Assembly: GCA_021648845.1 (NCBI GenBank)
Contig: JAKJHY010000003.1
Location: 124,001-188,000, forward strand
Length of the DNA stretch: 64,000 nt
Direction of reading: 5' to 3'
Source of the DNA: Mycobacterium sp. MBM
GTDB lineage: Bacteria; Actinomycetota; Actinomycetes; Mycobacteriales; Mycobacteriaceae
This document shows positions 55,078 to 64,000 of the stretch, piece by piece. Below the pieces are notes generated by a model that saw nothing but the letters and a program-made list of their open reading frames with translations, did no database searches and was not told the DNA's origin. A program made the translations under genes and the position numbers. How positions within the stretch are numbered: the first letter of the stretch is position 1; the number at the start of each line of letters is the position of its first letter.

Positions 55078-55329
55078 GTGGACCATCAGGTGGTGTTGCT
55101 CACACGAGCCGGCTGCACGATGTGTGCGCGCGCGGCCGAAACGCTGGCGGCGCTGGCCGCCGAACTGGGCTTCGGGCTCAGCTCGACCGATGTGGATGAG
55201 GCGGCCGCCGCCGGGCAGCCCGCCCTGCGGGCCGAATTCGGTGATCGGCTGCCGGTGGTACTGCTCGACGGTGCCGAACACAGTTACTGGGAGGTCGATG
55301 AAGCCCGGTTGCGCGCAGATGTCAGTTAA
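55078..55329 (+). CDS. Glutaredoxin-like protein (Rv0508-like)
   Basis: An 83-aa thioredoxin-fold protein with a CTMC active site (Cys13, Cys16) and the conserved VVLLDG loop for the cis-proline region (RLPVVLLDGAE). Mycobacteria use mycothiol, so it may act as a mycoredoxin-like reductase or in a pathway that is not known. GTG 55078. It precedes hemA; mmpS2/L2 of M. tuberculosis are absent. Confidence 0.83.
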   Translation: MDHQVVLLTRAGCTMCARAAETLAALAAELGFGLSSTDVDEAAAAGQPALRAEFGDRLPVVLLDGAEHSYWEVDEARLRADVS

Positions 55330-55370
55330 TTTGGTAGCGCGCTGGTGAACGGCTACTTTGGACCCTGACC

Positions 55371-55421
55371 GGGGCGATCGGAGCGACGGAAACAACCGTC
55401 CTGGGCGAGCGAAGCGACGGG
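55371..55421 (+). repeat. Copies of the dispersed repeat upstream of hemA
   Basis: GGGCGAGCGAAGCGACGGG at 55403-55421, preceded by a degenerate copy at 55371-55389 about 31 bases upstream. It fills the last 70 bases before hemA (55444). Confidence 0.65.
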
Positions 55422-55443
55422 AAGTGTCGAAGGTGATGATGCC

Positions 55444-56823
55444 GTGAGCGTGCTGCTATTCGGGGTTTCGCATCGCAGTGCGCCGGTGTCGGTGTTGGAG
55501 CAACTGAGCACTGATGAGTCGGATCAGGCGAAGATCATCGACGAGGTCCTGCAGTCCTCGCTGGTCACCGAGGCCATGGTGCTCTCGACCTGCAACCGCG
55601 TCGAGGTGTACGCGGTGGTCGAGGCCTTCCACGGCGGCCTGTCGGTCATCGGTCAGGTGCTCTCCGAGCATTCCGGGATGGGCCTGAACGATCTCACCAA
55701 GTACGCCTATGTGCGCTACGCCGAAGCCGCCGTCGAGCATTTGTTCGCCGTCACCAGCGGCCTGGACTCGGTGGTGATGGGCGAGCAGCAGGTGCTCGGC
55801 CAGGTCCGGCGTGCCTACGCGTCCGCGGAGGCCAACCACACCGTCGGGCGCACCCTGCACGAGCTGGCTCAGCGCGCGTTGTCGGTCGGCAAGCGGGTGC
55901 ACACCGAGACCGGTATCGACTCCGCGGGTGCCTCGGTGGTCTCGGTATCGCTGGAGATGGCCGAGAAGCGTCTCAACGGCGCGCTGGAGCGCGGTGGCCG
56001 GGGGATCGGCACCGGCCTGGCGGGCCGGGGTGCAGTGGTGGTCGGGGCCGGCGCCATGGGCGCGCTGGCCGCCAAACACCTGGTCCGAGCCGGGGTCGAG
56101 CGTATCGACGTGGTGAACCGCTCGCTGCCGCGCGCCGTCCGACTGGCCGAGAACATCGCCGAGCTGGGTGTCGAAGCGCACGCCCACGTCCTGGACGATA
56201 TCTCCTCGGTGCTGGCCACCGCCGATGTGGTGGTCAGCAGCACCGGCGCGGTACGCCCGGTGATGTCGCTGGCCGACGTGCACCACGGTCTGGCGGCCCG
56301 CCGCGATGATCGCCCGCTGGTGATGTGCGACCTGGGCATGCCCCGCGATATCGATCTGGCGGTAGCCGGTCTACCCGGTGTGCACGTCATCGACATGGAT
56401 CGCATCCAGCGTGAACCCGCCGCCCGCGCGGCCGCCTCCGACGCCGACGCCGCCCGTGCCATCGTCGCCGCCGAGGTGGCCAACTACCTGGCCGGGCAGC
56501 GGATGGCCGAGGTCACGCCGACGGTGACGGCGCTGCGTCAGCGTGCCGCCGATGTGGTGGAGGCCGAGTTGCTGCGGCTGGACAACCGGCTACCCGGGCT
56601 GGACTCCACGCACCGCGACGAGGTGGCCCGCACCGTCCGCCGCGTGGTGGACAAGCTGCTGCACGCTCCGACGGTGCGGGTGAAGCAACTGGCCGGTGCG
56701 CCCGGCGGGGACAGCTACGCCGAGGCGTTGCGGGAGCTCTTCGAGCTCGACCCGCAGGCCGTCGACGCCGTCTCTGGTGGCGAATTGCCTTTGATCACAA
56801 CAGATAACGACCAGCCCGAGTGA
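55444..56823 (+). CDS. hemA: Glutamyl-tRNA reductase
   Basis: A 459-aa NADPH enzyme making glutamate-1-semialdehyde from glutamyl-tRNA, the first step of the C5 heme pathway. The catalytic Cys50 is in LSTCNRVE, the GlnRS-like substrate block [13 protein letters not shown] follows, and the NADPH loop is [12 protein letters not shown] 55444. It is first of a four-gene heme operon with overlapping junctions. Confidence 0.97.
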   Translation: MSVLLFGVSHRSAPVSVLEQLSTDESDQAKIIDEVLQSSLVTEAMVLSTCNRVEVYAVVEAFHGGLSVIGQVLSEHSGMGLNDLTKYAYVRYAEAAVEHLFAVTSGLDSVVMGEQQVLGQVRRAYASAEANHTVGRTLHELAQRALSVGKRVHTETGIDSAGASVVSVSLEMAEKRLNGALERGGRGIGTGLAGRGAVVVGAGAMGALAAKHLVRAGVERIDVVNRSLPRAVRLAENIAELGVEAHAHVLDDISSVLATADVVVSSTGAVRPVMSLADVHHGLAARRDDRPLVMCDLGMPRDIDLAVAGLPGVHVIDMDRIQREPAARAAASDADAARAIVAAEVANYLAGQRMAEVTPTVTALRQRAADVVEAELLRLDNRLPGLDSTHRDEVARTVRRVVDKLLHAPTVRVKQLAGAPGGDSYAEALRELFELDPQAVDAVSGGELPLITTDNDQPE

Positions 56824-57755
56824 TCCGGATCGGCACCCGGGGCAGCCTGCTCGCGACGACTCAGGCCGGCATGATCCGTGACGCCCTGATCGCGGGCGGG
56901 CATCCGGCCGAGTTGGTCATCGTCGCCACGGCTGGGGACCAGTCCAGCGCCCCCATCGCCGAGATCGGCGTCGGGGTCTTCACCGCGGCGCTGCGCGAGG
57001 CCGTCCTCGACGGCCGGGTGGATGTGGCCGTGCACTCCTACAAGGATTTGCCGACCGCACCCGACCCGCGGTTCGCCATCGCCGCCATCCCGCCGCGTGA
57101 GGACGCCAGGGACGCCCTGGTGGCCCGGGACGCGATGGTGCTGGGGGAGTTGCCCGCGGGGTCCACGATCGGCACCTCCAGCCCGCGCCGGGCCGCGCAG
57201 CTTAGAGCACTGGGTCTCGGTTTGGAAATTCGCCCCCTACGAGGCAACCTAGACACCAGGTTGAACAGGGTAAGTAGCGGTGATCTCGACGGAGTTGTCG
57301 TCGCCCGGGCGGGTCTTGCCCGCATCGGACGGCTCGACGCTGTCACCGAGTCGCTCGAACCGGTGCAGATGTTGCCGGCACCGGCTCAGGGCGCTCTCGC
57401 AGTGGAGTGTCGCTCCGGCGACAGCGAGCTCGTCGCGGTGCTGGCGGAGTTGGACGACGCCGACACTCGGGCCGCGGTCACCGCTGAACGTGTCCTGCTC
57501 GCCGAACTGGAGGCGGGCTGTTCCGCACCGGTGGGTGCCATCGCTGAGGTGGTCGAGTCCATCGATGAGGACGGCCGGGTCTTCGAAGAGCTGTCGTTGC
57601 GCGCCTGCGTGGCGGCGCTGGACGGATCCGACGTGATCCGTGCGTCCGGTATCGGCACTCCGGAACGGGCACGGGAGCTGGGGCTCTCGGTGGCCGCGGA
57701 GCTGTTCGAACTGGGTGCACGCGATGTGTTGGCAGATGCTGGGAGTGACAGATGA
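56820..57755 (+). CDS. hemC: Porphobilinogen deaminase
   Basis: A 311-aa enzyme polymerising porphobilinogen into hydroxymethylbilane. Cys234 (EAGCSAPVG) carries the dipyrromethane cofactor. The LRGNLDTRL substrate region is intact. GTG 56820 overlaps the hemA stop (GTGA). Codons for residues 128-157 (57201-57290) contain AGA, AGG, CTA, CGA and TTG codons that are rare in the neighbouring genes, while the protein stays conserved. Confidence 0.97.
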   Translation: MIRIGTRGSLLATTQAGMIRDALIAGGHPAELVIVATAGDQSSAPIAEIGVGVFTAALREAVLDGRVDVAVHSYKDLPTAPDPRFAIAAIPPREDARDALVARDAMVLGELPAGSTIGTSSPRRAAQLRALGLGLEIRPLRGNLDTRLNRVSSGDLDGVVVARAGLARIGRLDAVTESLEPVQMLPAPAQGALAVECRSGDSELVAVLAELDDADTRAAVTAERVLLAELEAGCSAPVGAIAEVVESIDEDGRVFEELSLRACVAALDGSDVIRASGIGTPERARELGLSVAAELFELGARDVLADAGSDR

Positions 57756-59419
57756 CTGGGCACGCAGGTAGCCGGGGCCGAAAGATCCGGCCCGGCCGTA
57801 TCACGTTCGTAGGCTCCGGCCCGGGCGATCCGGGGCTGCTGACCACCCGTGCGCGGACGGTACTCGCCAACGCCGCGACGGTGTTCACCGACCCCGACGT
57901 CCCCGAGGCCGTGCTGGCGCTGGTCGGCTCCGAGCTCCCGCCCACCTCGGGCCCGGCACCGGAGGCCCCGGCGTCGGACGCCGATGCCGGTGAGGCCCCC
58001 GCCGTGCTGCCCGGCGGTCCCGATGTGCGTCCCGCGCTGGGCGACCCGGCCGAGGTCGCCAAGACGCTGGCCGCCGAGGCCCGCCACGGTGTGGACGTGG
58101 TCCGGCTGGTGGCCGGCGACCCGCTGTCGGTCGACGCCGTCATCACCGAGGTCAACACCCTGGCCCGCACCCACCTGAACTTCGAGATCGTGCCCGGCCT
58201 GCCGGACACCACCGCGGTGCCCACCTACGCGGGCCTGCCGCTGGGTTCCTCGCACACCGTGGCCGATGTCCGGGACCCCAACGTGGACTGGGCCGCGCTG
58301 GCCGCCGCGCCCGGGCCGTTGATCCTGCACGCCACGGCCTCGCACCTGGCCGACGCGGCGCGCACCCTGGTGGACTTCGGTCTGGCCGAGAACACCCCGG
58401 CCGTCGTCACCGCGCACGGCACCACCTGTCAGCAGCATTCGGTGGAGACCACGCTGTCCGGCCTGGGGGACAAGGCGATCCTGACCGCCGCCGAGTCCAC
58501 CGGCGGCACCCCCGGTCCGCTGGCCGGCCCGCTGGTGGTGACGATCGGCAAGACCGTCGCCAACCGGGCGAAGCTGAACTGGTGGGAGAGCCGCGCACTG
58601 TACGGCTGGACCGTGCTGGTGCCGCGCACCAAGGACCAGGCCGGTGAGATGAGTGACCGTTTGGTCACCCACGGCGCCCTGCCGGTCGAGGTGCCCACCA
58701 TCGCCGTCGAGCCCCCGCGTAGCCCTGCTCAGATGGAAAGGGCCGTCAAGGGTTTGGTCGACGGCCGATTCCAGTGGGTGGTGTTCACCTCCACCAACGC
58801 GGTGCGCGCGGTGTGGGAGAAGTTCAACGAGTTCGGTCTGGACGCCCGCGCGTTCTCCGGTGTGAAGATCGCCTGCGTCGGTCAGGCCACCGCCGACCGG
58901 GTGCGCGCCTTCGGTATCAATCCGGAGCTGGTGCCCGCCGGTGAACAGTCCTCGCTCGGCCTGCTCGACGAATTCCCGCCGTACGACGAGATTTTCGATC
59001 CGGTGAACCGGGTGCTGCTGCCGCGCGCCGATATCGCGACCGAGACGCTGGCCGAGGGCCTGCGCGAACGCGGCTGGGAAATCGAGGATGTCACCGCCTA
59101 CCGCACCGTGCGCGCCGCACCGCCGCCGGCGCATACCCGCGAGATGATCAAGACCGGCGGGTTCGACGCGGTGTGCTTCACCTCCAGTTCCACGGTGCGC
59201 AATCTGGTCGGCATCGCCGGTAAGCCGCACGCGCGGACCATCGTCGCGTGCATCGGCCCGAAGACCGCGGAGACCGCCGTGGAATTCGGTCTGCGCGTCG
59301 ATGTGCAGCCGGAGACGGCCGCGGTCGGACCGCTGGTGGAGGCGCTGGCCGAGCATGCCGCCCGGTTGCGCGCCGAGGGCGCGCTGCCGCCGCCGCGCAA
59401 GAAGAGCCGCCGGCGCTAG
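57752..59419 (+). CDS. hemD: Fused uroporphyrinogen-III C-methyltransferase/uroporphyrinogen-III synthase
   Basis: A 555-aa two-domain protein. Residues 1-265 are a tetrapyrrole methylase (SUMT) domain with [13 protein letters not shown] near the N-terminus; residues about 285-545 are the HemD synthase that closes and inverts ring D. The fusion is usual in actinobacteria. ATG 57752 overlaps the hemC stop. It links heme with siroheme/cobalamin branch points. Confidence 0.94.
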   Translation: MTGHAGSRGRKIRPGRITFVGSGPGDPGLLTTRARTVLANAATVFTDPDVPEAVLALVGSELPPTSGPAPEAPASDADAGEAPAVLPGGPDVRPALGDPAEVAKTLAAEARHGVDVVRLVAGDPLSVDAVITEVNTLARTHLNFEIVPGLPDTTAVPTYAGLPLGSSHTVADVRDPNVDWAALAAAPGPLILHATASHLADAARTLVDFGLAENTPAVVTAHGTTCQQHSVETTLSGLGDKAILTAAESTGGTPGPLAGPLVVTIGKTVANRAKLNWWESRALYGWTVLVPRTKDQAGEMSDRLVTHGALPVEVPTIAVEPPRSPAQMERAVKGLVDGRFQWVVFTSTNAVRAVWEKFNEFGLDARAFSGVKIACVGQATADRVRAFGINPELVPAGEQSSLGLLDEFPPYDEIFDPVNRVLLPRADIATETLAEGLRERGWEIEDVTAYRTVRAAPPPAHTREMIKTGGFDAVCFTSSSTVRNLVGIAGKPHARTIVACIGPKTAETAVEFGLRVDVQPETAAVGPLVEALAEHAARLRAEGALPPPRKKSRRR

Positions 59420-59450
59420 ACCCGGGCGAGCGATGCGAGGCGAAGCATAG

Positions 59451-60422
59451 ATGCGGATCCGTCCCCGGAGGCTGAGGTCCACGCCGGCGATGCGCCGGCT
59501 GGTCGCGCAGACCTCGTTGGAGCCGCGGCACCTGGTGTTGCCGATGTTCGTCGCCGACGGGTTGTCGGAGCCGCGGCCCATCACCTCGATGCCGGGAGTG
59601 GTTCAGCACACCCGGGATTCGTTGCGCCGGGCCGCCGCGGATGCGGTGGCCGCCGGGGTGGGCGGGCTGATGCTGTTCGGGGTGCCGCGCGACGAGGACA
59701 AGGACGCGTGCGGAGGTGCGGGCCTGAATCCGGACGGCATTCTCAACGTGGCCCTGCGTGACCTGTCGGCCGATCTGGGTGATGCGACCGTTCTGATGGC
59801 CGACACCTGCCTGGACGAGTTCACCGATCACGGGCACTGTGGCGTGCTGGATGCGCACGGCCGCGTCGACAACGACGCCACCAACGAGCAGTACGTCAAG
59901 CTCGCTGTCGCCCAAGCTTATTCGGGCGCGCACGTGGTCGGTCCGAGTGGGATGATGGACGGCCAGGTGGCGGCCATTCGGGACGGTTTGGACGAGGCCG
60001 GACACCAGGATGTCGCCATCCTGGCCTATGCGGCGAAGTTCGCCTCCGCGTTCTACGGCCCGTTCCGGGAGGCGGTGGGTTCCAGCCTGTCCGGCGATCG
60101 GCGTACTTACCAGCAAGATCCGGGCAACGCCCGCGAAGCCGTGCACGAGATCGAGCTGGATATCGACGAGGGTGCGGACATGGTGATGGTCAAACCGGCG
60201 ATGAGCTATCTCGATGTGGTGGCCGCGGCCGCGGACATCTCGCCGGTACCGGTGGCGGCCTACCAGATCTCCGGGGAGTACTCGATGATCAGCGCCGCCG
60301 CCGCCAACGGCTGGATCGACCTGCGGGCCTCGGCGCTGGAATCGCTGATCGGTATCCGGCGCGCCGGGGCCGATATCGTGTTGACCTACTGGGCGGCCGA
60401 GGCCGCCGGCTGGCTGGCGTGA
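59451..60422 (+). CDS. hemB: Delta-aminolevulinic acid dehydratase
   Basis: A 323-aa enzyme condensing two 5-aminolevulinate molecules to porphobilinogen. Schiff-base lysines are in YAAKFASAFYGPFR (near residue 200) and MVKPAMSYLD (near 247). The metal loop DTCLDEFTDHGHCG keeps cysteines, suggesting zinc use. ATG 59451, 31 bases after hemD in a spacer that contains a degenerate GGGCGAGCGA repeat. Confidence 0.96.
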   Translation: MRIRPRRLRSTPAMRRLVAQTSLEPRHLVLPMFVADGLSEPRPITSMPGVVQHTRDSLRRAAADAVAAGVGGLMLFGVPRDEDKDACGGAGLNPDGILNVALRDLSADLGDATVLMADTCLDEFTDHGHCGVLDAHGRVDNDATNEQYVKLAVAQAYSGAHVVGPSGMMDGQVAAIRDGLDEAGHQDVAILAYAAKFASAFYGPFREAVGSSLSGDRRTYQQDPGNAREAVHEIELDIDEGADMVMVKPAMSYLDVVAAAADISPVPVAAYQISGEYSMISAAAANGWIDLRASALESLIGIRRAGADIVLTYWAAEAAGWLA

Positions 60423-60847
60423 CCGCGCCATCGTCGCCCGGGACGCCTCCCGGTGGTCGCCCGGAGGACATCGACACCGGGTTCTGGTTGTGGATCGTGG
60501 CCCTGCCGCTCATGGCGATCGGCTATGTCATCGACTTGACCACGGCGCGCCTGCCCGAGGCCGGCACCTTCATCTACGCGGTATCCGGGCTTTTCCTGCT
60601 GGTGATCGTCGCCGTCGTCGCGACGTTCGCGGTGTTGATGCGGCTGGGCTATCGCTGGCCGCGCACGCTTTTGACCGCGGGTGGGCTCACCGCGGTGGTG
60701 TATTCGGTGGCGAGCCTGTTCACCGTGGAGCGTGCCGAGTTCGCCGCGTTCGGGTTCGCGGTGTGCACGATCGTCGGTTCGGTGCTGATTGTCGGGGGCG
60801 TGGTGCTGTTGCACCGCAAGGACGCTCACGACTACCTCACCCGCTAG
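60419..60847 (+). CDS. Four-helix membrane protein (Rv0513-like)
   Basis: A 142-aa protein with a proline-rich N-terminus and four hydrophobic segments (about residues 21-41, 52-74, 83-100, 108-131). GTG 60419 overlaps the hemB stop (GTGA), so cotranslated with the heme operon. Function unknown. Confidence 0.78.
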   Translation: MTAPSSPGTPPGGRPEDIDTGFWLWIVALPLMAIGYVIDLTTARLPEAGTFIYAVSGLFLLVIVAVVATFAVLMRLGYRWPRTLLTAGGLTAVVYSVASLFTVERAEFAAFGFAVCTIVGSVLIVGGVVLLHRKDAHDYLTR

Positions 60848-60859
60848 GCTGGCCCGGCT

Positions 60860-61303
60860 ATGACCTCACCCACACCTGCGCCGCGCCCGACCCTCGTCAA
60901 CATCGCGTTCTGGCTGGTCCTGGCGGGTTCGGTATTGCTGCTGGCCGGCGGGCTGCTCGGGGTGAGCAGCGCCATCGGTACGCCGCGCGACGCTTTTTCC
61001 CCCGACCTGTCCGACGGCGAGGTGCGCAGCATCGTGGTGATGCGCGGGGGTGTCAGCGCGCTGTTGCTGATCACCGGTCTGGTGCTGAGCTTTCTGGCCG
61101 GGCGCGCCCGCAACGGGGATCTGCGGTTCCGCCGCTCGATGGTGTGGCTGTCGGTGGTGCTGGTGGCGCTGGTGTTCGTGCTGACCCTGTTGGCGCCGTT
61201 CGCCGTCACGCCGCTGGCCCTGTTCGGGGTGGTGCCGGTGGCCATCGGCGCGACGCTGTTCATGCGGCCGGCCGTGTCGGACTGGTTCCTGGAGGTGCAG
61301 TGA
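60860..61303 (+). CDS. Four-helix membrane protein
   Basis: A 147-aa protein with four hydrophobic segments and a Pro-rich N-terminus. ATG 60860, 12 bases after the preceding stop; its end overlaps the next gene by four bases. Same small-membrane-protein cluster downstream of hemB. Function unknown. Confidence 0.72.
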   Translation: MTSPTPAPRPTLVNIAFWLVLAGSVLLLAGGLLGVSSAIGTPRDAFSPDLSDGEVRSIVVMRGGVSALLLITGLVLSFLAGRARNGDLRFRRSMVWLSVVLVALVFVLTLLAPFAVTPLALFGVVPVAIGATLFMRPAVSDWFLEVQ

Positions 61304-61764
61304 GCGAGCAGCAGGTGCTGTTCCACGAGCCCGGCGGCACCTGGTGGTGGCTGCTGGCGGGTCCGGCGGCCGGGGCGGCGATGATGTTCATCCAGATCTC
61401 CGGCGGGGCCGGTGTGCAGTTCGGGGTGCCCGCGGCGTTCACCATCCTGGTCAGCGGCTTTCTCTGGATCCAGATCAAGGCCGCCCGGATCCATACGTCG
61501 GTGGAGCTGACGCCGACCACGCTGCGTCAGGGCACCGAGTTCGTCACCCTCGCCGATATCGTGAAGATCTACCCCGAAGCCAAACGTCACGAGACCGAGA
61601 AGTGGCAGTCCTACCGCGCGTTCGGCGAGCTCAGCGGCATCCCGCGGGGGCGCACCGGGATCGGCATCAAGCTGACCGACGGCCGGTCCGGGCAGGCGTG
61701 GGCGCGCAAGCACCGTACGTTGCGGGCAGCGCTGGAGTCGGTGGTCGGGGAGCCCACCCCGTGA
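61300..61764 (+). CDS. DUF3093-like membrane protein
   Basis: A 154-aa protein. Two hydrophobic helices in the first 60 residues, then a PH-like soluble part (ELTPTTLRQGTEFVTLADI, then GIGIKLTDGRSGQAWARKH). It resembles DUF3093-type proteins but I am not certain. GTG 61300 overlaps the previous stop. Confidence 0.7.
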   Translation: MSEQQVLFHEPGGTWWWLLAGPAAGAAMMFIQISGGAGVQFGVPAAFTILVSGFLWIQIKAARIHTSVELTPTTLRQGTEFVTLADIVKIYPEAKRHETEKWQSYRAFGELSGIPRGRTGIGIKLTDGRSGQAWARKHRTLRAALESVVGEPTP

Positions 61765-61994
61765 GGCGCTCCGCCGTGGTGCAGCTCGTGTTCGCCGGTC
61801 TCGCGCTGGCCGGCGCGGTGACGAGCTGGCTGGCGGCCGGCTCGCGCGAGCAGGTCCCACCGATCATGGACGGGCAGCCCACGCTGTCGACGATGGTCTA
61901 CTCCCCGCCGCTGGTGGTGCTGGCGCTGGCCCTGCTCACCGCGGCGGGTGTGCTGACGGTGCTGGGTGTCGCGCGGTGGCGCCGTAGCCGGTAG
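61761..61994 (+). CDS. Two-helix membrane protein
   Basis: A 77-aa protein with hydrophobic segments at about residues 5-25 and 48-70. GTG 61761 overlaps the previous stop, so it is the last of the overlapping string behind hemB. Function unknown. Confidence 0.65.
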   Translation: MRRSAVVQLVFAGLALAGAVTSWLAAGSREQVPPIMDGQPTLSTMVYSPPLVVLALALLTAAGVLTVLGVARWRRSR

Positions 61995-62115
61995 GCGGTG
62001 GGTCAGATCACAGCCCGGACCGGATTCGCCCCGGCCGATCGCGGGTAACCTCGGCGTGCTGGTCGCGGGGGCAGCGGCGTCACCGCGGAGTCGGGAACTA
62101 GCTCTGGATGGCGTG

Positions 62116-62853
62116 ATGACATTGATAGATCATTGGTTTCGGGTCGCCGCATCGGTGGCATGTGTGGCGGCCGGGTCGCTGGCTGCGGCTGCGACGGCGT
62201 CGGCCGCGCCGGCCCCCCAAGGGTGCCCGGACATCGAGGTGGTGTTCGCGCGCGGCACCTTCGAGGCGCCCGGTGTCGGCGGCACCGGGCAGGCGTTCGT
62301 GGACGCGCTGCGCGCGAAGAGCCCCGGGAAGTCGGTGGAGGTCTATCCGGTGAACTATCCGGCATCACTGGACTTCGCCACCGCGGCCGATGGTGTGGTG
62401 GACGCCAGCAACAAGGTTCGCGCCACGGCCGCGGCCTGCCCCGATACCGAGGTAGTGCTCGGCGGGTTCTCGCAGGGGGCCGCGGTCGCGGCCTATATCA
62501 CCGCCGACTCGGTGCCGGAGGGCTACCCGCTGCCGCCCGGATTGACCGGCCCGCTGGAGCCGTCGGTGGCCGATCACATCGCCGCGGTGGCCCTGTTCGG
62601 CAAGCCGTCGAGCGGTTTCCTGCAGATGATCTTCACCGGGGCGCCGCCCATCACCGTCGGCGAGAGCTACCTCGACAAGACGTTGGACCTGTGCATCCCG
62701 AACGATCCGGTGTGTTCCCCGGGCGGTGGCGATGCCAACGCACACAACATGTACGTGGCCGACGGTTTGGTCGACGAGGCCGCCGATTTCGCCGCCGCCC
62801 GCTCCGGCGTGGCGTCGACCGGCCGCGGCGTGCAGGCCGGTGCGCCCTCCTAG
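62116..62853 (+). CDS. Secreted cutinase-family esterase
   Basis: A 245-aa secreted serine hydrolase (cutinase-like, CFP21/CULP type). Signal peptide residues 1-31 ends ASA-AP. Cys37 and Cys108 can pair, the nucleophile is Ser119 in GGFSQGA, and a C-terminal LCIPNDPVC with the acid and NAHNMY with the histidine completes the triad. Substrates are fatty esters or lipids. ATG 62116; GTG 62113 adjacent. It lies 121 bases after the membrane-protein string, with nothing else recognised in the gap. Confidence 0.9.
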   Translation: MTLIDHWFRVAASVACVAAGSLAAAATASAAPAPQGCPDIEVVFARGTFEAPGVGGTGQAFVDALRAKSPGKSVEVYPVNYPASLDFATAADGVVDASNKVRATAAACPDTEVVLGGFSQGAAVAAYITADSVPEGYPLPPGLTGPLEPSVADHIAAVALFGKPSSGFLQMIFTGAPPITVGESYLDKTLDLCIPNDPVCSPGGGDANAHNMYVADGLVDEAADFAAARSGVASTGRGVQAGAPS

Positions 62854-62883
62854 CCGGGTGCCTGTGACGCGGACCACACCGGG

Positions 62884-62915
62884 TTGGAACAAAGTTCAAA
62901 ATCTGTAACACTGTT
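62884..62915 (+). promoter_or_regulatory. Promoter/operator of the DUF2236 gene
   Basis: -35 TTGGAA (62884-62889), 16-base spacer and -10 TAACAC (62906-62911). A palindrome AACACTGTT (62907-62915) overlaps the -10; the TetR gene downstream may act here. Confidence 0.35.
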
Positions 62916-62919
62916 GCGC

Positions 62920-63795
62920 ATGACCGAACTGGCGGAGAACGCACCCGAGGCCCTCGACGACGCACTGCCGCTCGGCCCCGACTCGTTGGTGTGGAAATAC
63001 TTCGGCGAGAACCGGATGTACCTCATCGGGCCGCGCCCGGCGGTGCTGCAGAACATGCTGGCCGAACTCGGCCAGGGCGTGCTGGACCATTCGACGTTCT
63101 TCTCCGACACCGCCGAGCGGCTCAAACGCACCATCCCGCCGATCTTCAAGACCGTCTACGGCTCCGAGCAGGACAACGCCGGCACCCAGGTGCGCGACTT
63201 CCACCACAACATCAAGGGCGATCTGCCGGGCCCGGACGGAACGCCGTTGCGGCGCTACCACGCCCTCGACCCGGAGACCTACTACTGGGCGCACGCCACC
63301 TTCGTCGAACAGGTCATCTACTTCGCCGACACCTTCGTCAAGCGCCTCACCGACGCCGAGAAAGAGCAGATCTTCCTGGAGTCCAAGACCTGGTATCGCC
63401 GTTACGGTGTCAGCGACCGCCCGCAGCCGGCCACCTACGCGGAGTTCGTGCAGTACTGGGATCGGATGCTCAACGAGGTTGCCGTCCCGCACAAATCCGC
63501 CAAGTACGGCGTCGGCTACGTGACGAAGGGCTTCCCGTGCCCGAAGGGTGTGAACCCGGTGGCGTGGAAGATCATCGCGACGGTGTTCGATCCGCTCGCG
63601 GCGTTCCTCACCACCGGCGGCCTGCCGCCGCGGGCCCGCGACCTGCTCGGCCTGCCGTGGACCGAGCGCCAAGAACGCAGCTACCAGCGGTTCGCCGCGT
63701 TCTGCCGGTCACGTCCGGTCAACTGGATGTGGGACCGGCTGCCGATGTCGGTGCGCTACAGCAAGTTCGCCCGAGCGGGCTATGCCAGGCGCTGA
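62920..63795 (+). CDS. DUF2236/MpaB-like oxygenase family protein
   Basis: A 291-aa protein of the DUF2236 (MpaB/latex-clearing-like) family, whose members bind heme or metal and oxidise diverse substrates. Family features visible are [21 protein letters not shown] near residues 120-140 and [14 protein letters not shown] at the C-terminus. ATG 62920; an upstream TTG at 62884 is the -35 region instead. It overlaps the TetR gene by 14 bases. Confidence 0.83.
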   Translation: MTELAENAPEALDDALPLGPDSLVWKYFGENRMYLIGPRPAVLQNMLAELGQGVLDHSTFFSDTAERLKRTIPPIFKTVYGSEQDNAGTQVRDFHHNIKGDLPGPDGTPLRRYHALDPETYYWAHATFVEQVIYFADTFVKRLTDAEKEQIFLESKTWYRRYGVSDRPQPATYAEFVQYWDRMLNEVAVPHKSAKYGVGYVTKGFPCPKGVNPVAWKIIATVFDPLAAFLTTGGLPPRARDLLGLPWTERQERSYQRFAAFCRSRPVNWMWDRLPMSVRYSKFARAGYARR

Positions 63796-64000
63796 CGCCG
63801 GAGAAACCATTCTCGACGCGGCGCTCGTCGAGTTGGAACGGCACGGTTTCCGCAAGCTCGCCCTCGACGACGTGGCCCGCCGGGCCGGAGTCAGCCGGAC
63901 CACCATCTACCGGCGCTTCGCCAATCGGGACGAACTGGTCGGCGCAGTCATCGAACGCGAGAACGTCGCATTGTTCGCCGATATCGCCGCAGAGCTGAAC
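63782..64000 (+). CDS. TetR family regulator, partial (cut by window end)
   Basis: 73 codons to the edge of the window. ATG 63782 overlaps the oxygenase gene. The helix-turn-helix [21 protein letters not shown] is at residues 26-46, after a typical [16 protein letters not shown] helix. It is coupled to the DUF2236 gene and probably regulates it. Confidence 0.85.
   Translation, partial: MPGADAGETILDAALVELERHGFRKLALDDVARRAGVSRTTIYRRFANRDELVGAVIERENVALFADIAAELN

Noticed and set aside
61995..62115. Small gene between the membrane-protein string and the cutinase
   Set aside because: No short frame with a credible start and ribosome site; most likely promoter sequence.

Overview
This is a stretch of a high-GC actinobacterial chromosome, almost certainly an environmental, rapidly growing type Mycobacterium (Mycolicibacterium). 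Gene content and order follow the M. tuberculosis interval from about Rv0457c to Rv0514 (remembered order, not searched): lpdC, ramB, aceA/icl1, fadB2, umaA, hbhA, lprQ, mshA, gpm1, senX3-regX3, ppx, proC, galE2, serB1, hemA-hemC-hemD-hemB. Mycolic acid methyltransferases, mycothiol synthesis and N-glycolyl-muramate chemistry fit that genus. Several genes known from the pathogen's interval are missing here (the Rv0458 aldehyde dehydrogenase, pcaA, deoC, Rv0488, Rv0492-0494, cmaA2, mmpS2/L2), and several accessory genes sit in the gaps.

Layout. 1-8.9 kb: an amino/dicarboxylic acid symporter, a prolyl-oligopeptidase, an orphan DUF779 protein and a five-gene peptide/nickel-type ABC importer. 8.9-20 kb: a cyclopropane/mycolate methyltransferase, lpdC, a membrane diguanylate cyclase, the RamB regulator with a textbook inverted repeat in its promoter, isocitrate lyase, fadB2, umaA, and a DUF559 nuclease-like gene bracketed by two copies of a 63-bp palindromic element. 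20-28 kb: PPK2, a TetR regulator, a DUF445 protein, an XRE regulator with operator-like repeats, hbhA, envelope proteins, a nitrilase-fold hydrolase and a methyltransferase.

28.0-37.05 kb is the accessory highlight. The native murB appears cut after about 14 codons, its promoter intact, and is followed by a lower-GC island. The island holds a NamH-type UDP-MurNAc hydroxylase divergent from a complete but divergent murB, then a three-gene operon (unknown 463-aa protein, 819-aa CHAT caspase-like protease, unknown 182-aa protein) divergent from a two-gene operon (possible DUF218/YdcF-like protein, 5'-deoxyribonucleotidase). The protease/nucleotidase module has no name I recognise and is the best candidate for an undescribed conflict (anti-phage) system. 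Native synteny resumes exactly at lprQ.

37-64 kb: lprQ, an SDR, then a ROK regulator plus mshA preceded by what looks like a leaderless cysteine-rich leader peptide with alternating GAGTC/GACTC segments, a candidate cysteine-responsive attenuator for mycothiol synthesis. Then gpm1, senX3-regX3, ppx, proC, a BldC-like regulator, the 33-aa ribosomal protein bS22, galE2, an acyltransferase, a hydratase, serB1, the heme operon, small membrane proteins, a cutinase, a DUF2236 oxygenase and the start of a TetR gene cut by the window edge.

No gap between genes exceeds 300 bases. I see no tRNA, rRNA, CRISPR array, integrase or transposase. Many genes begin 6-8 bases after a TANNNT -10 box, the leaderless geometry common in mycobacteria.
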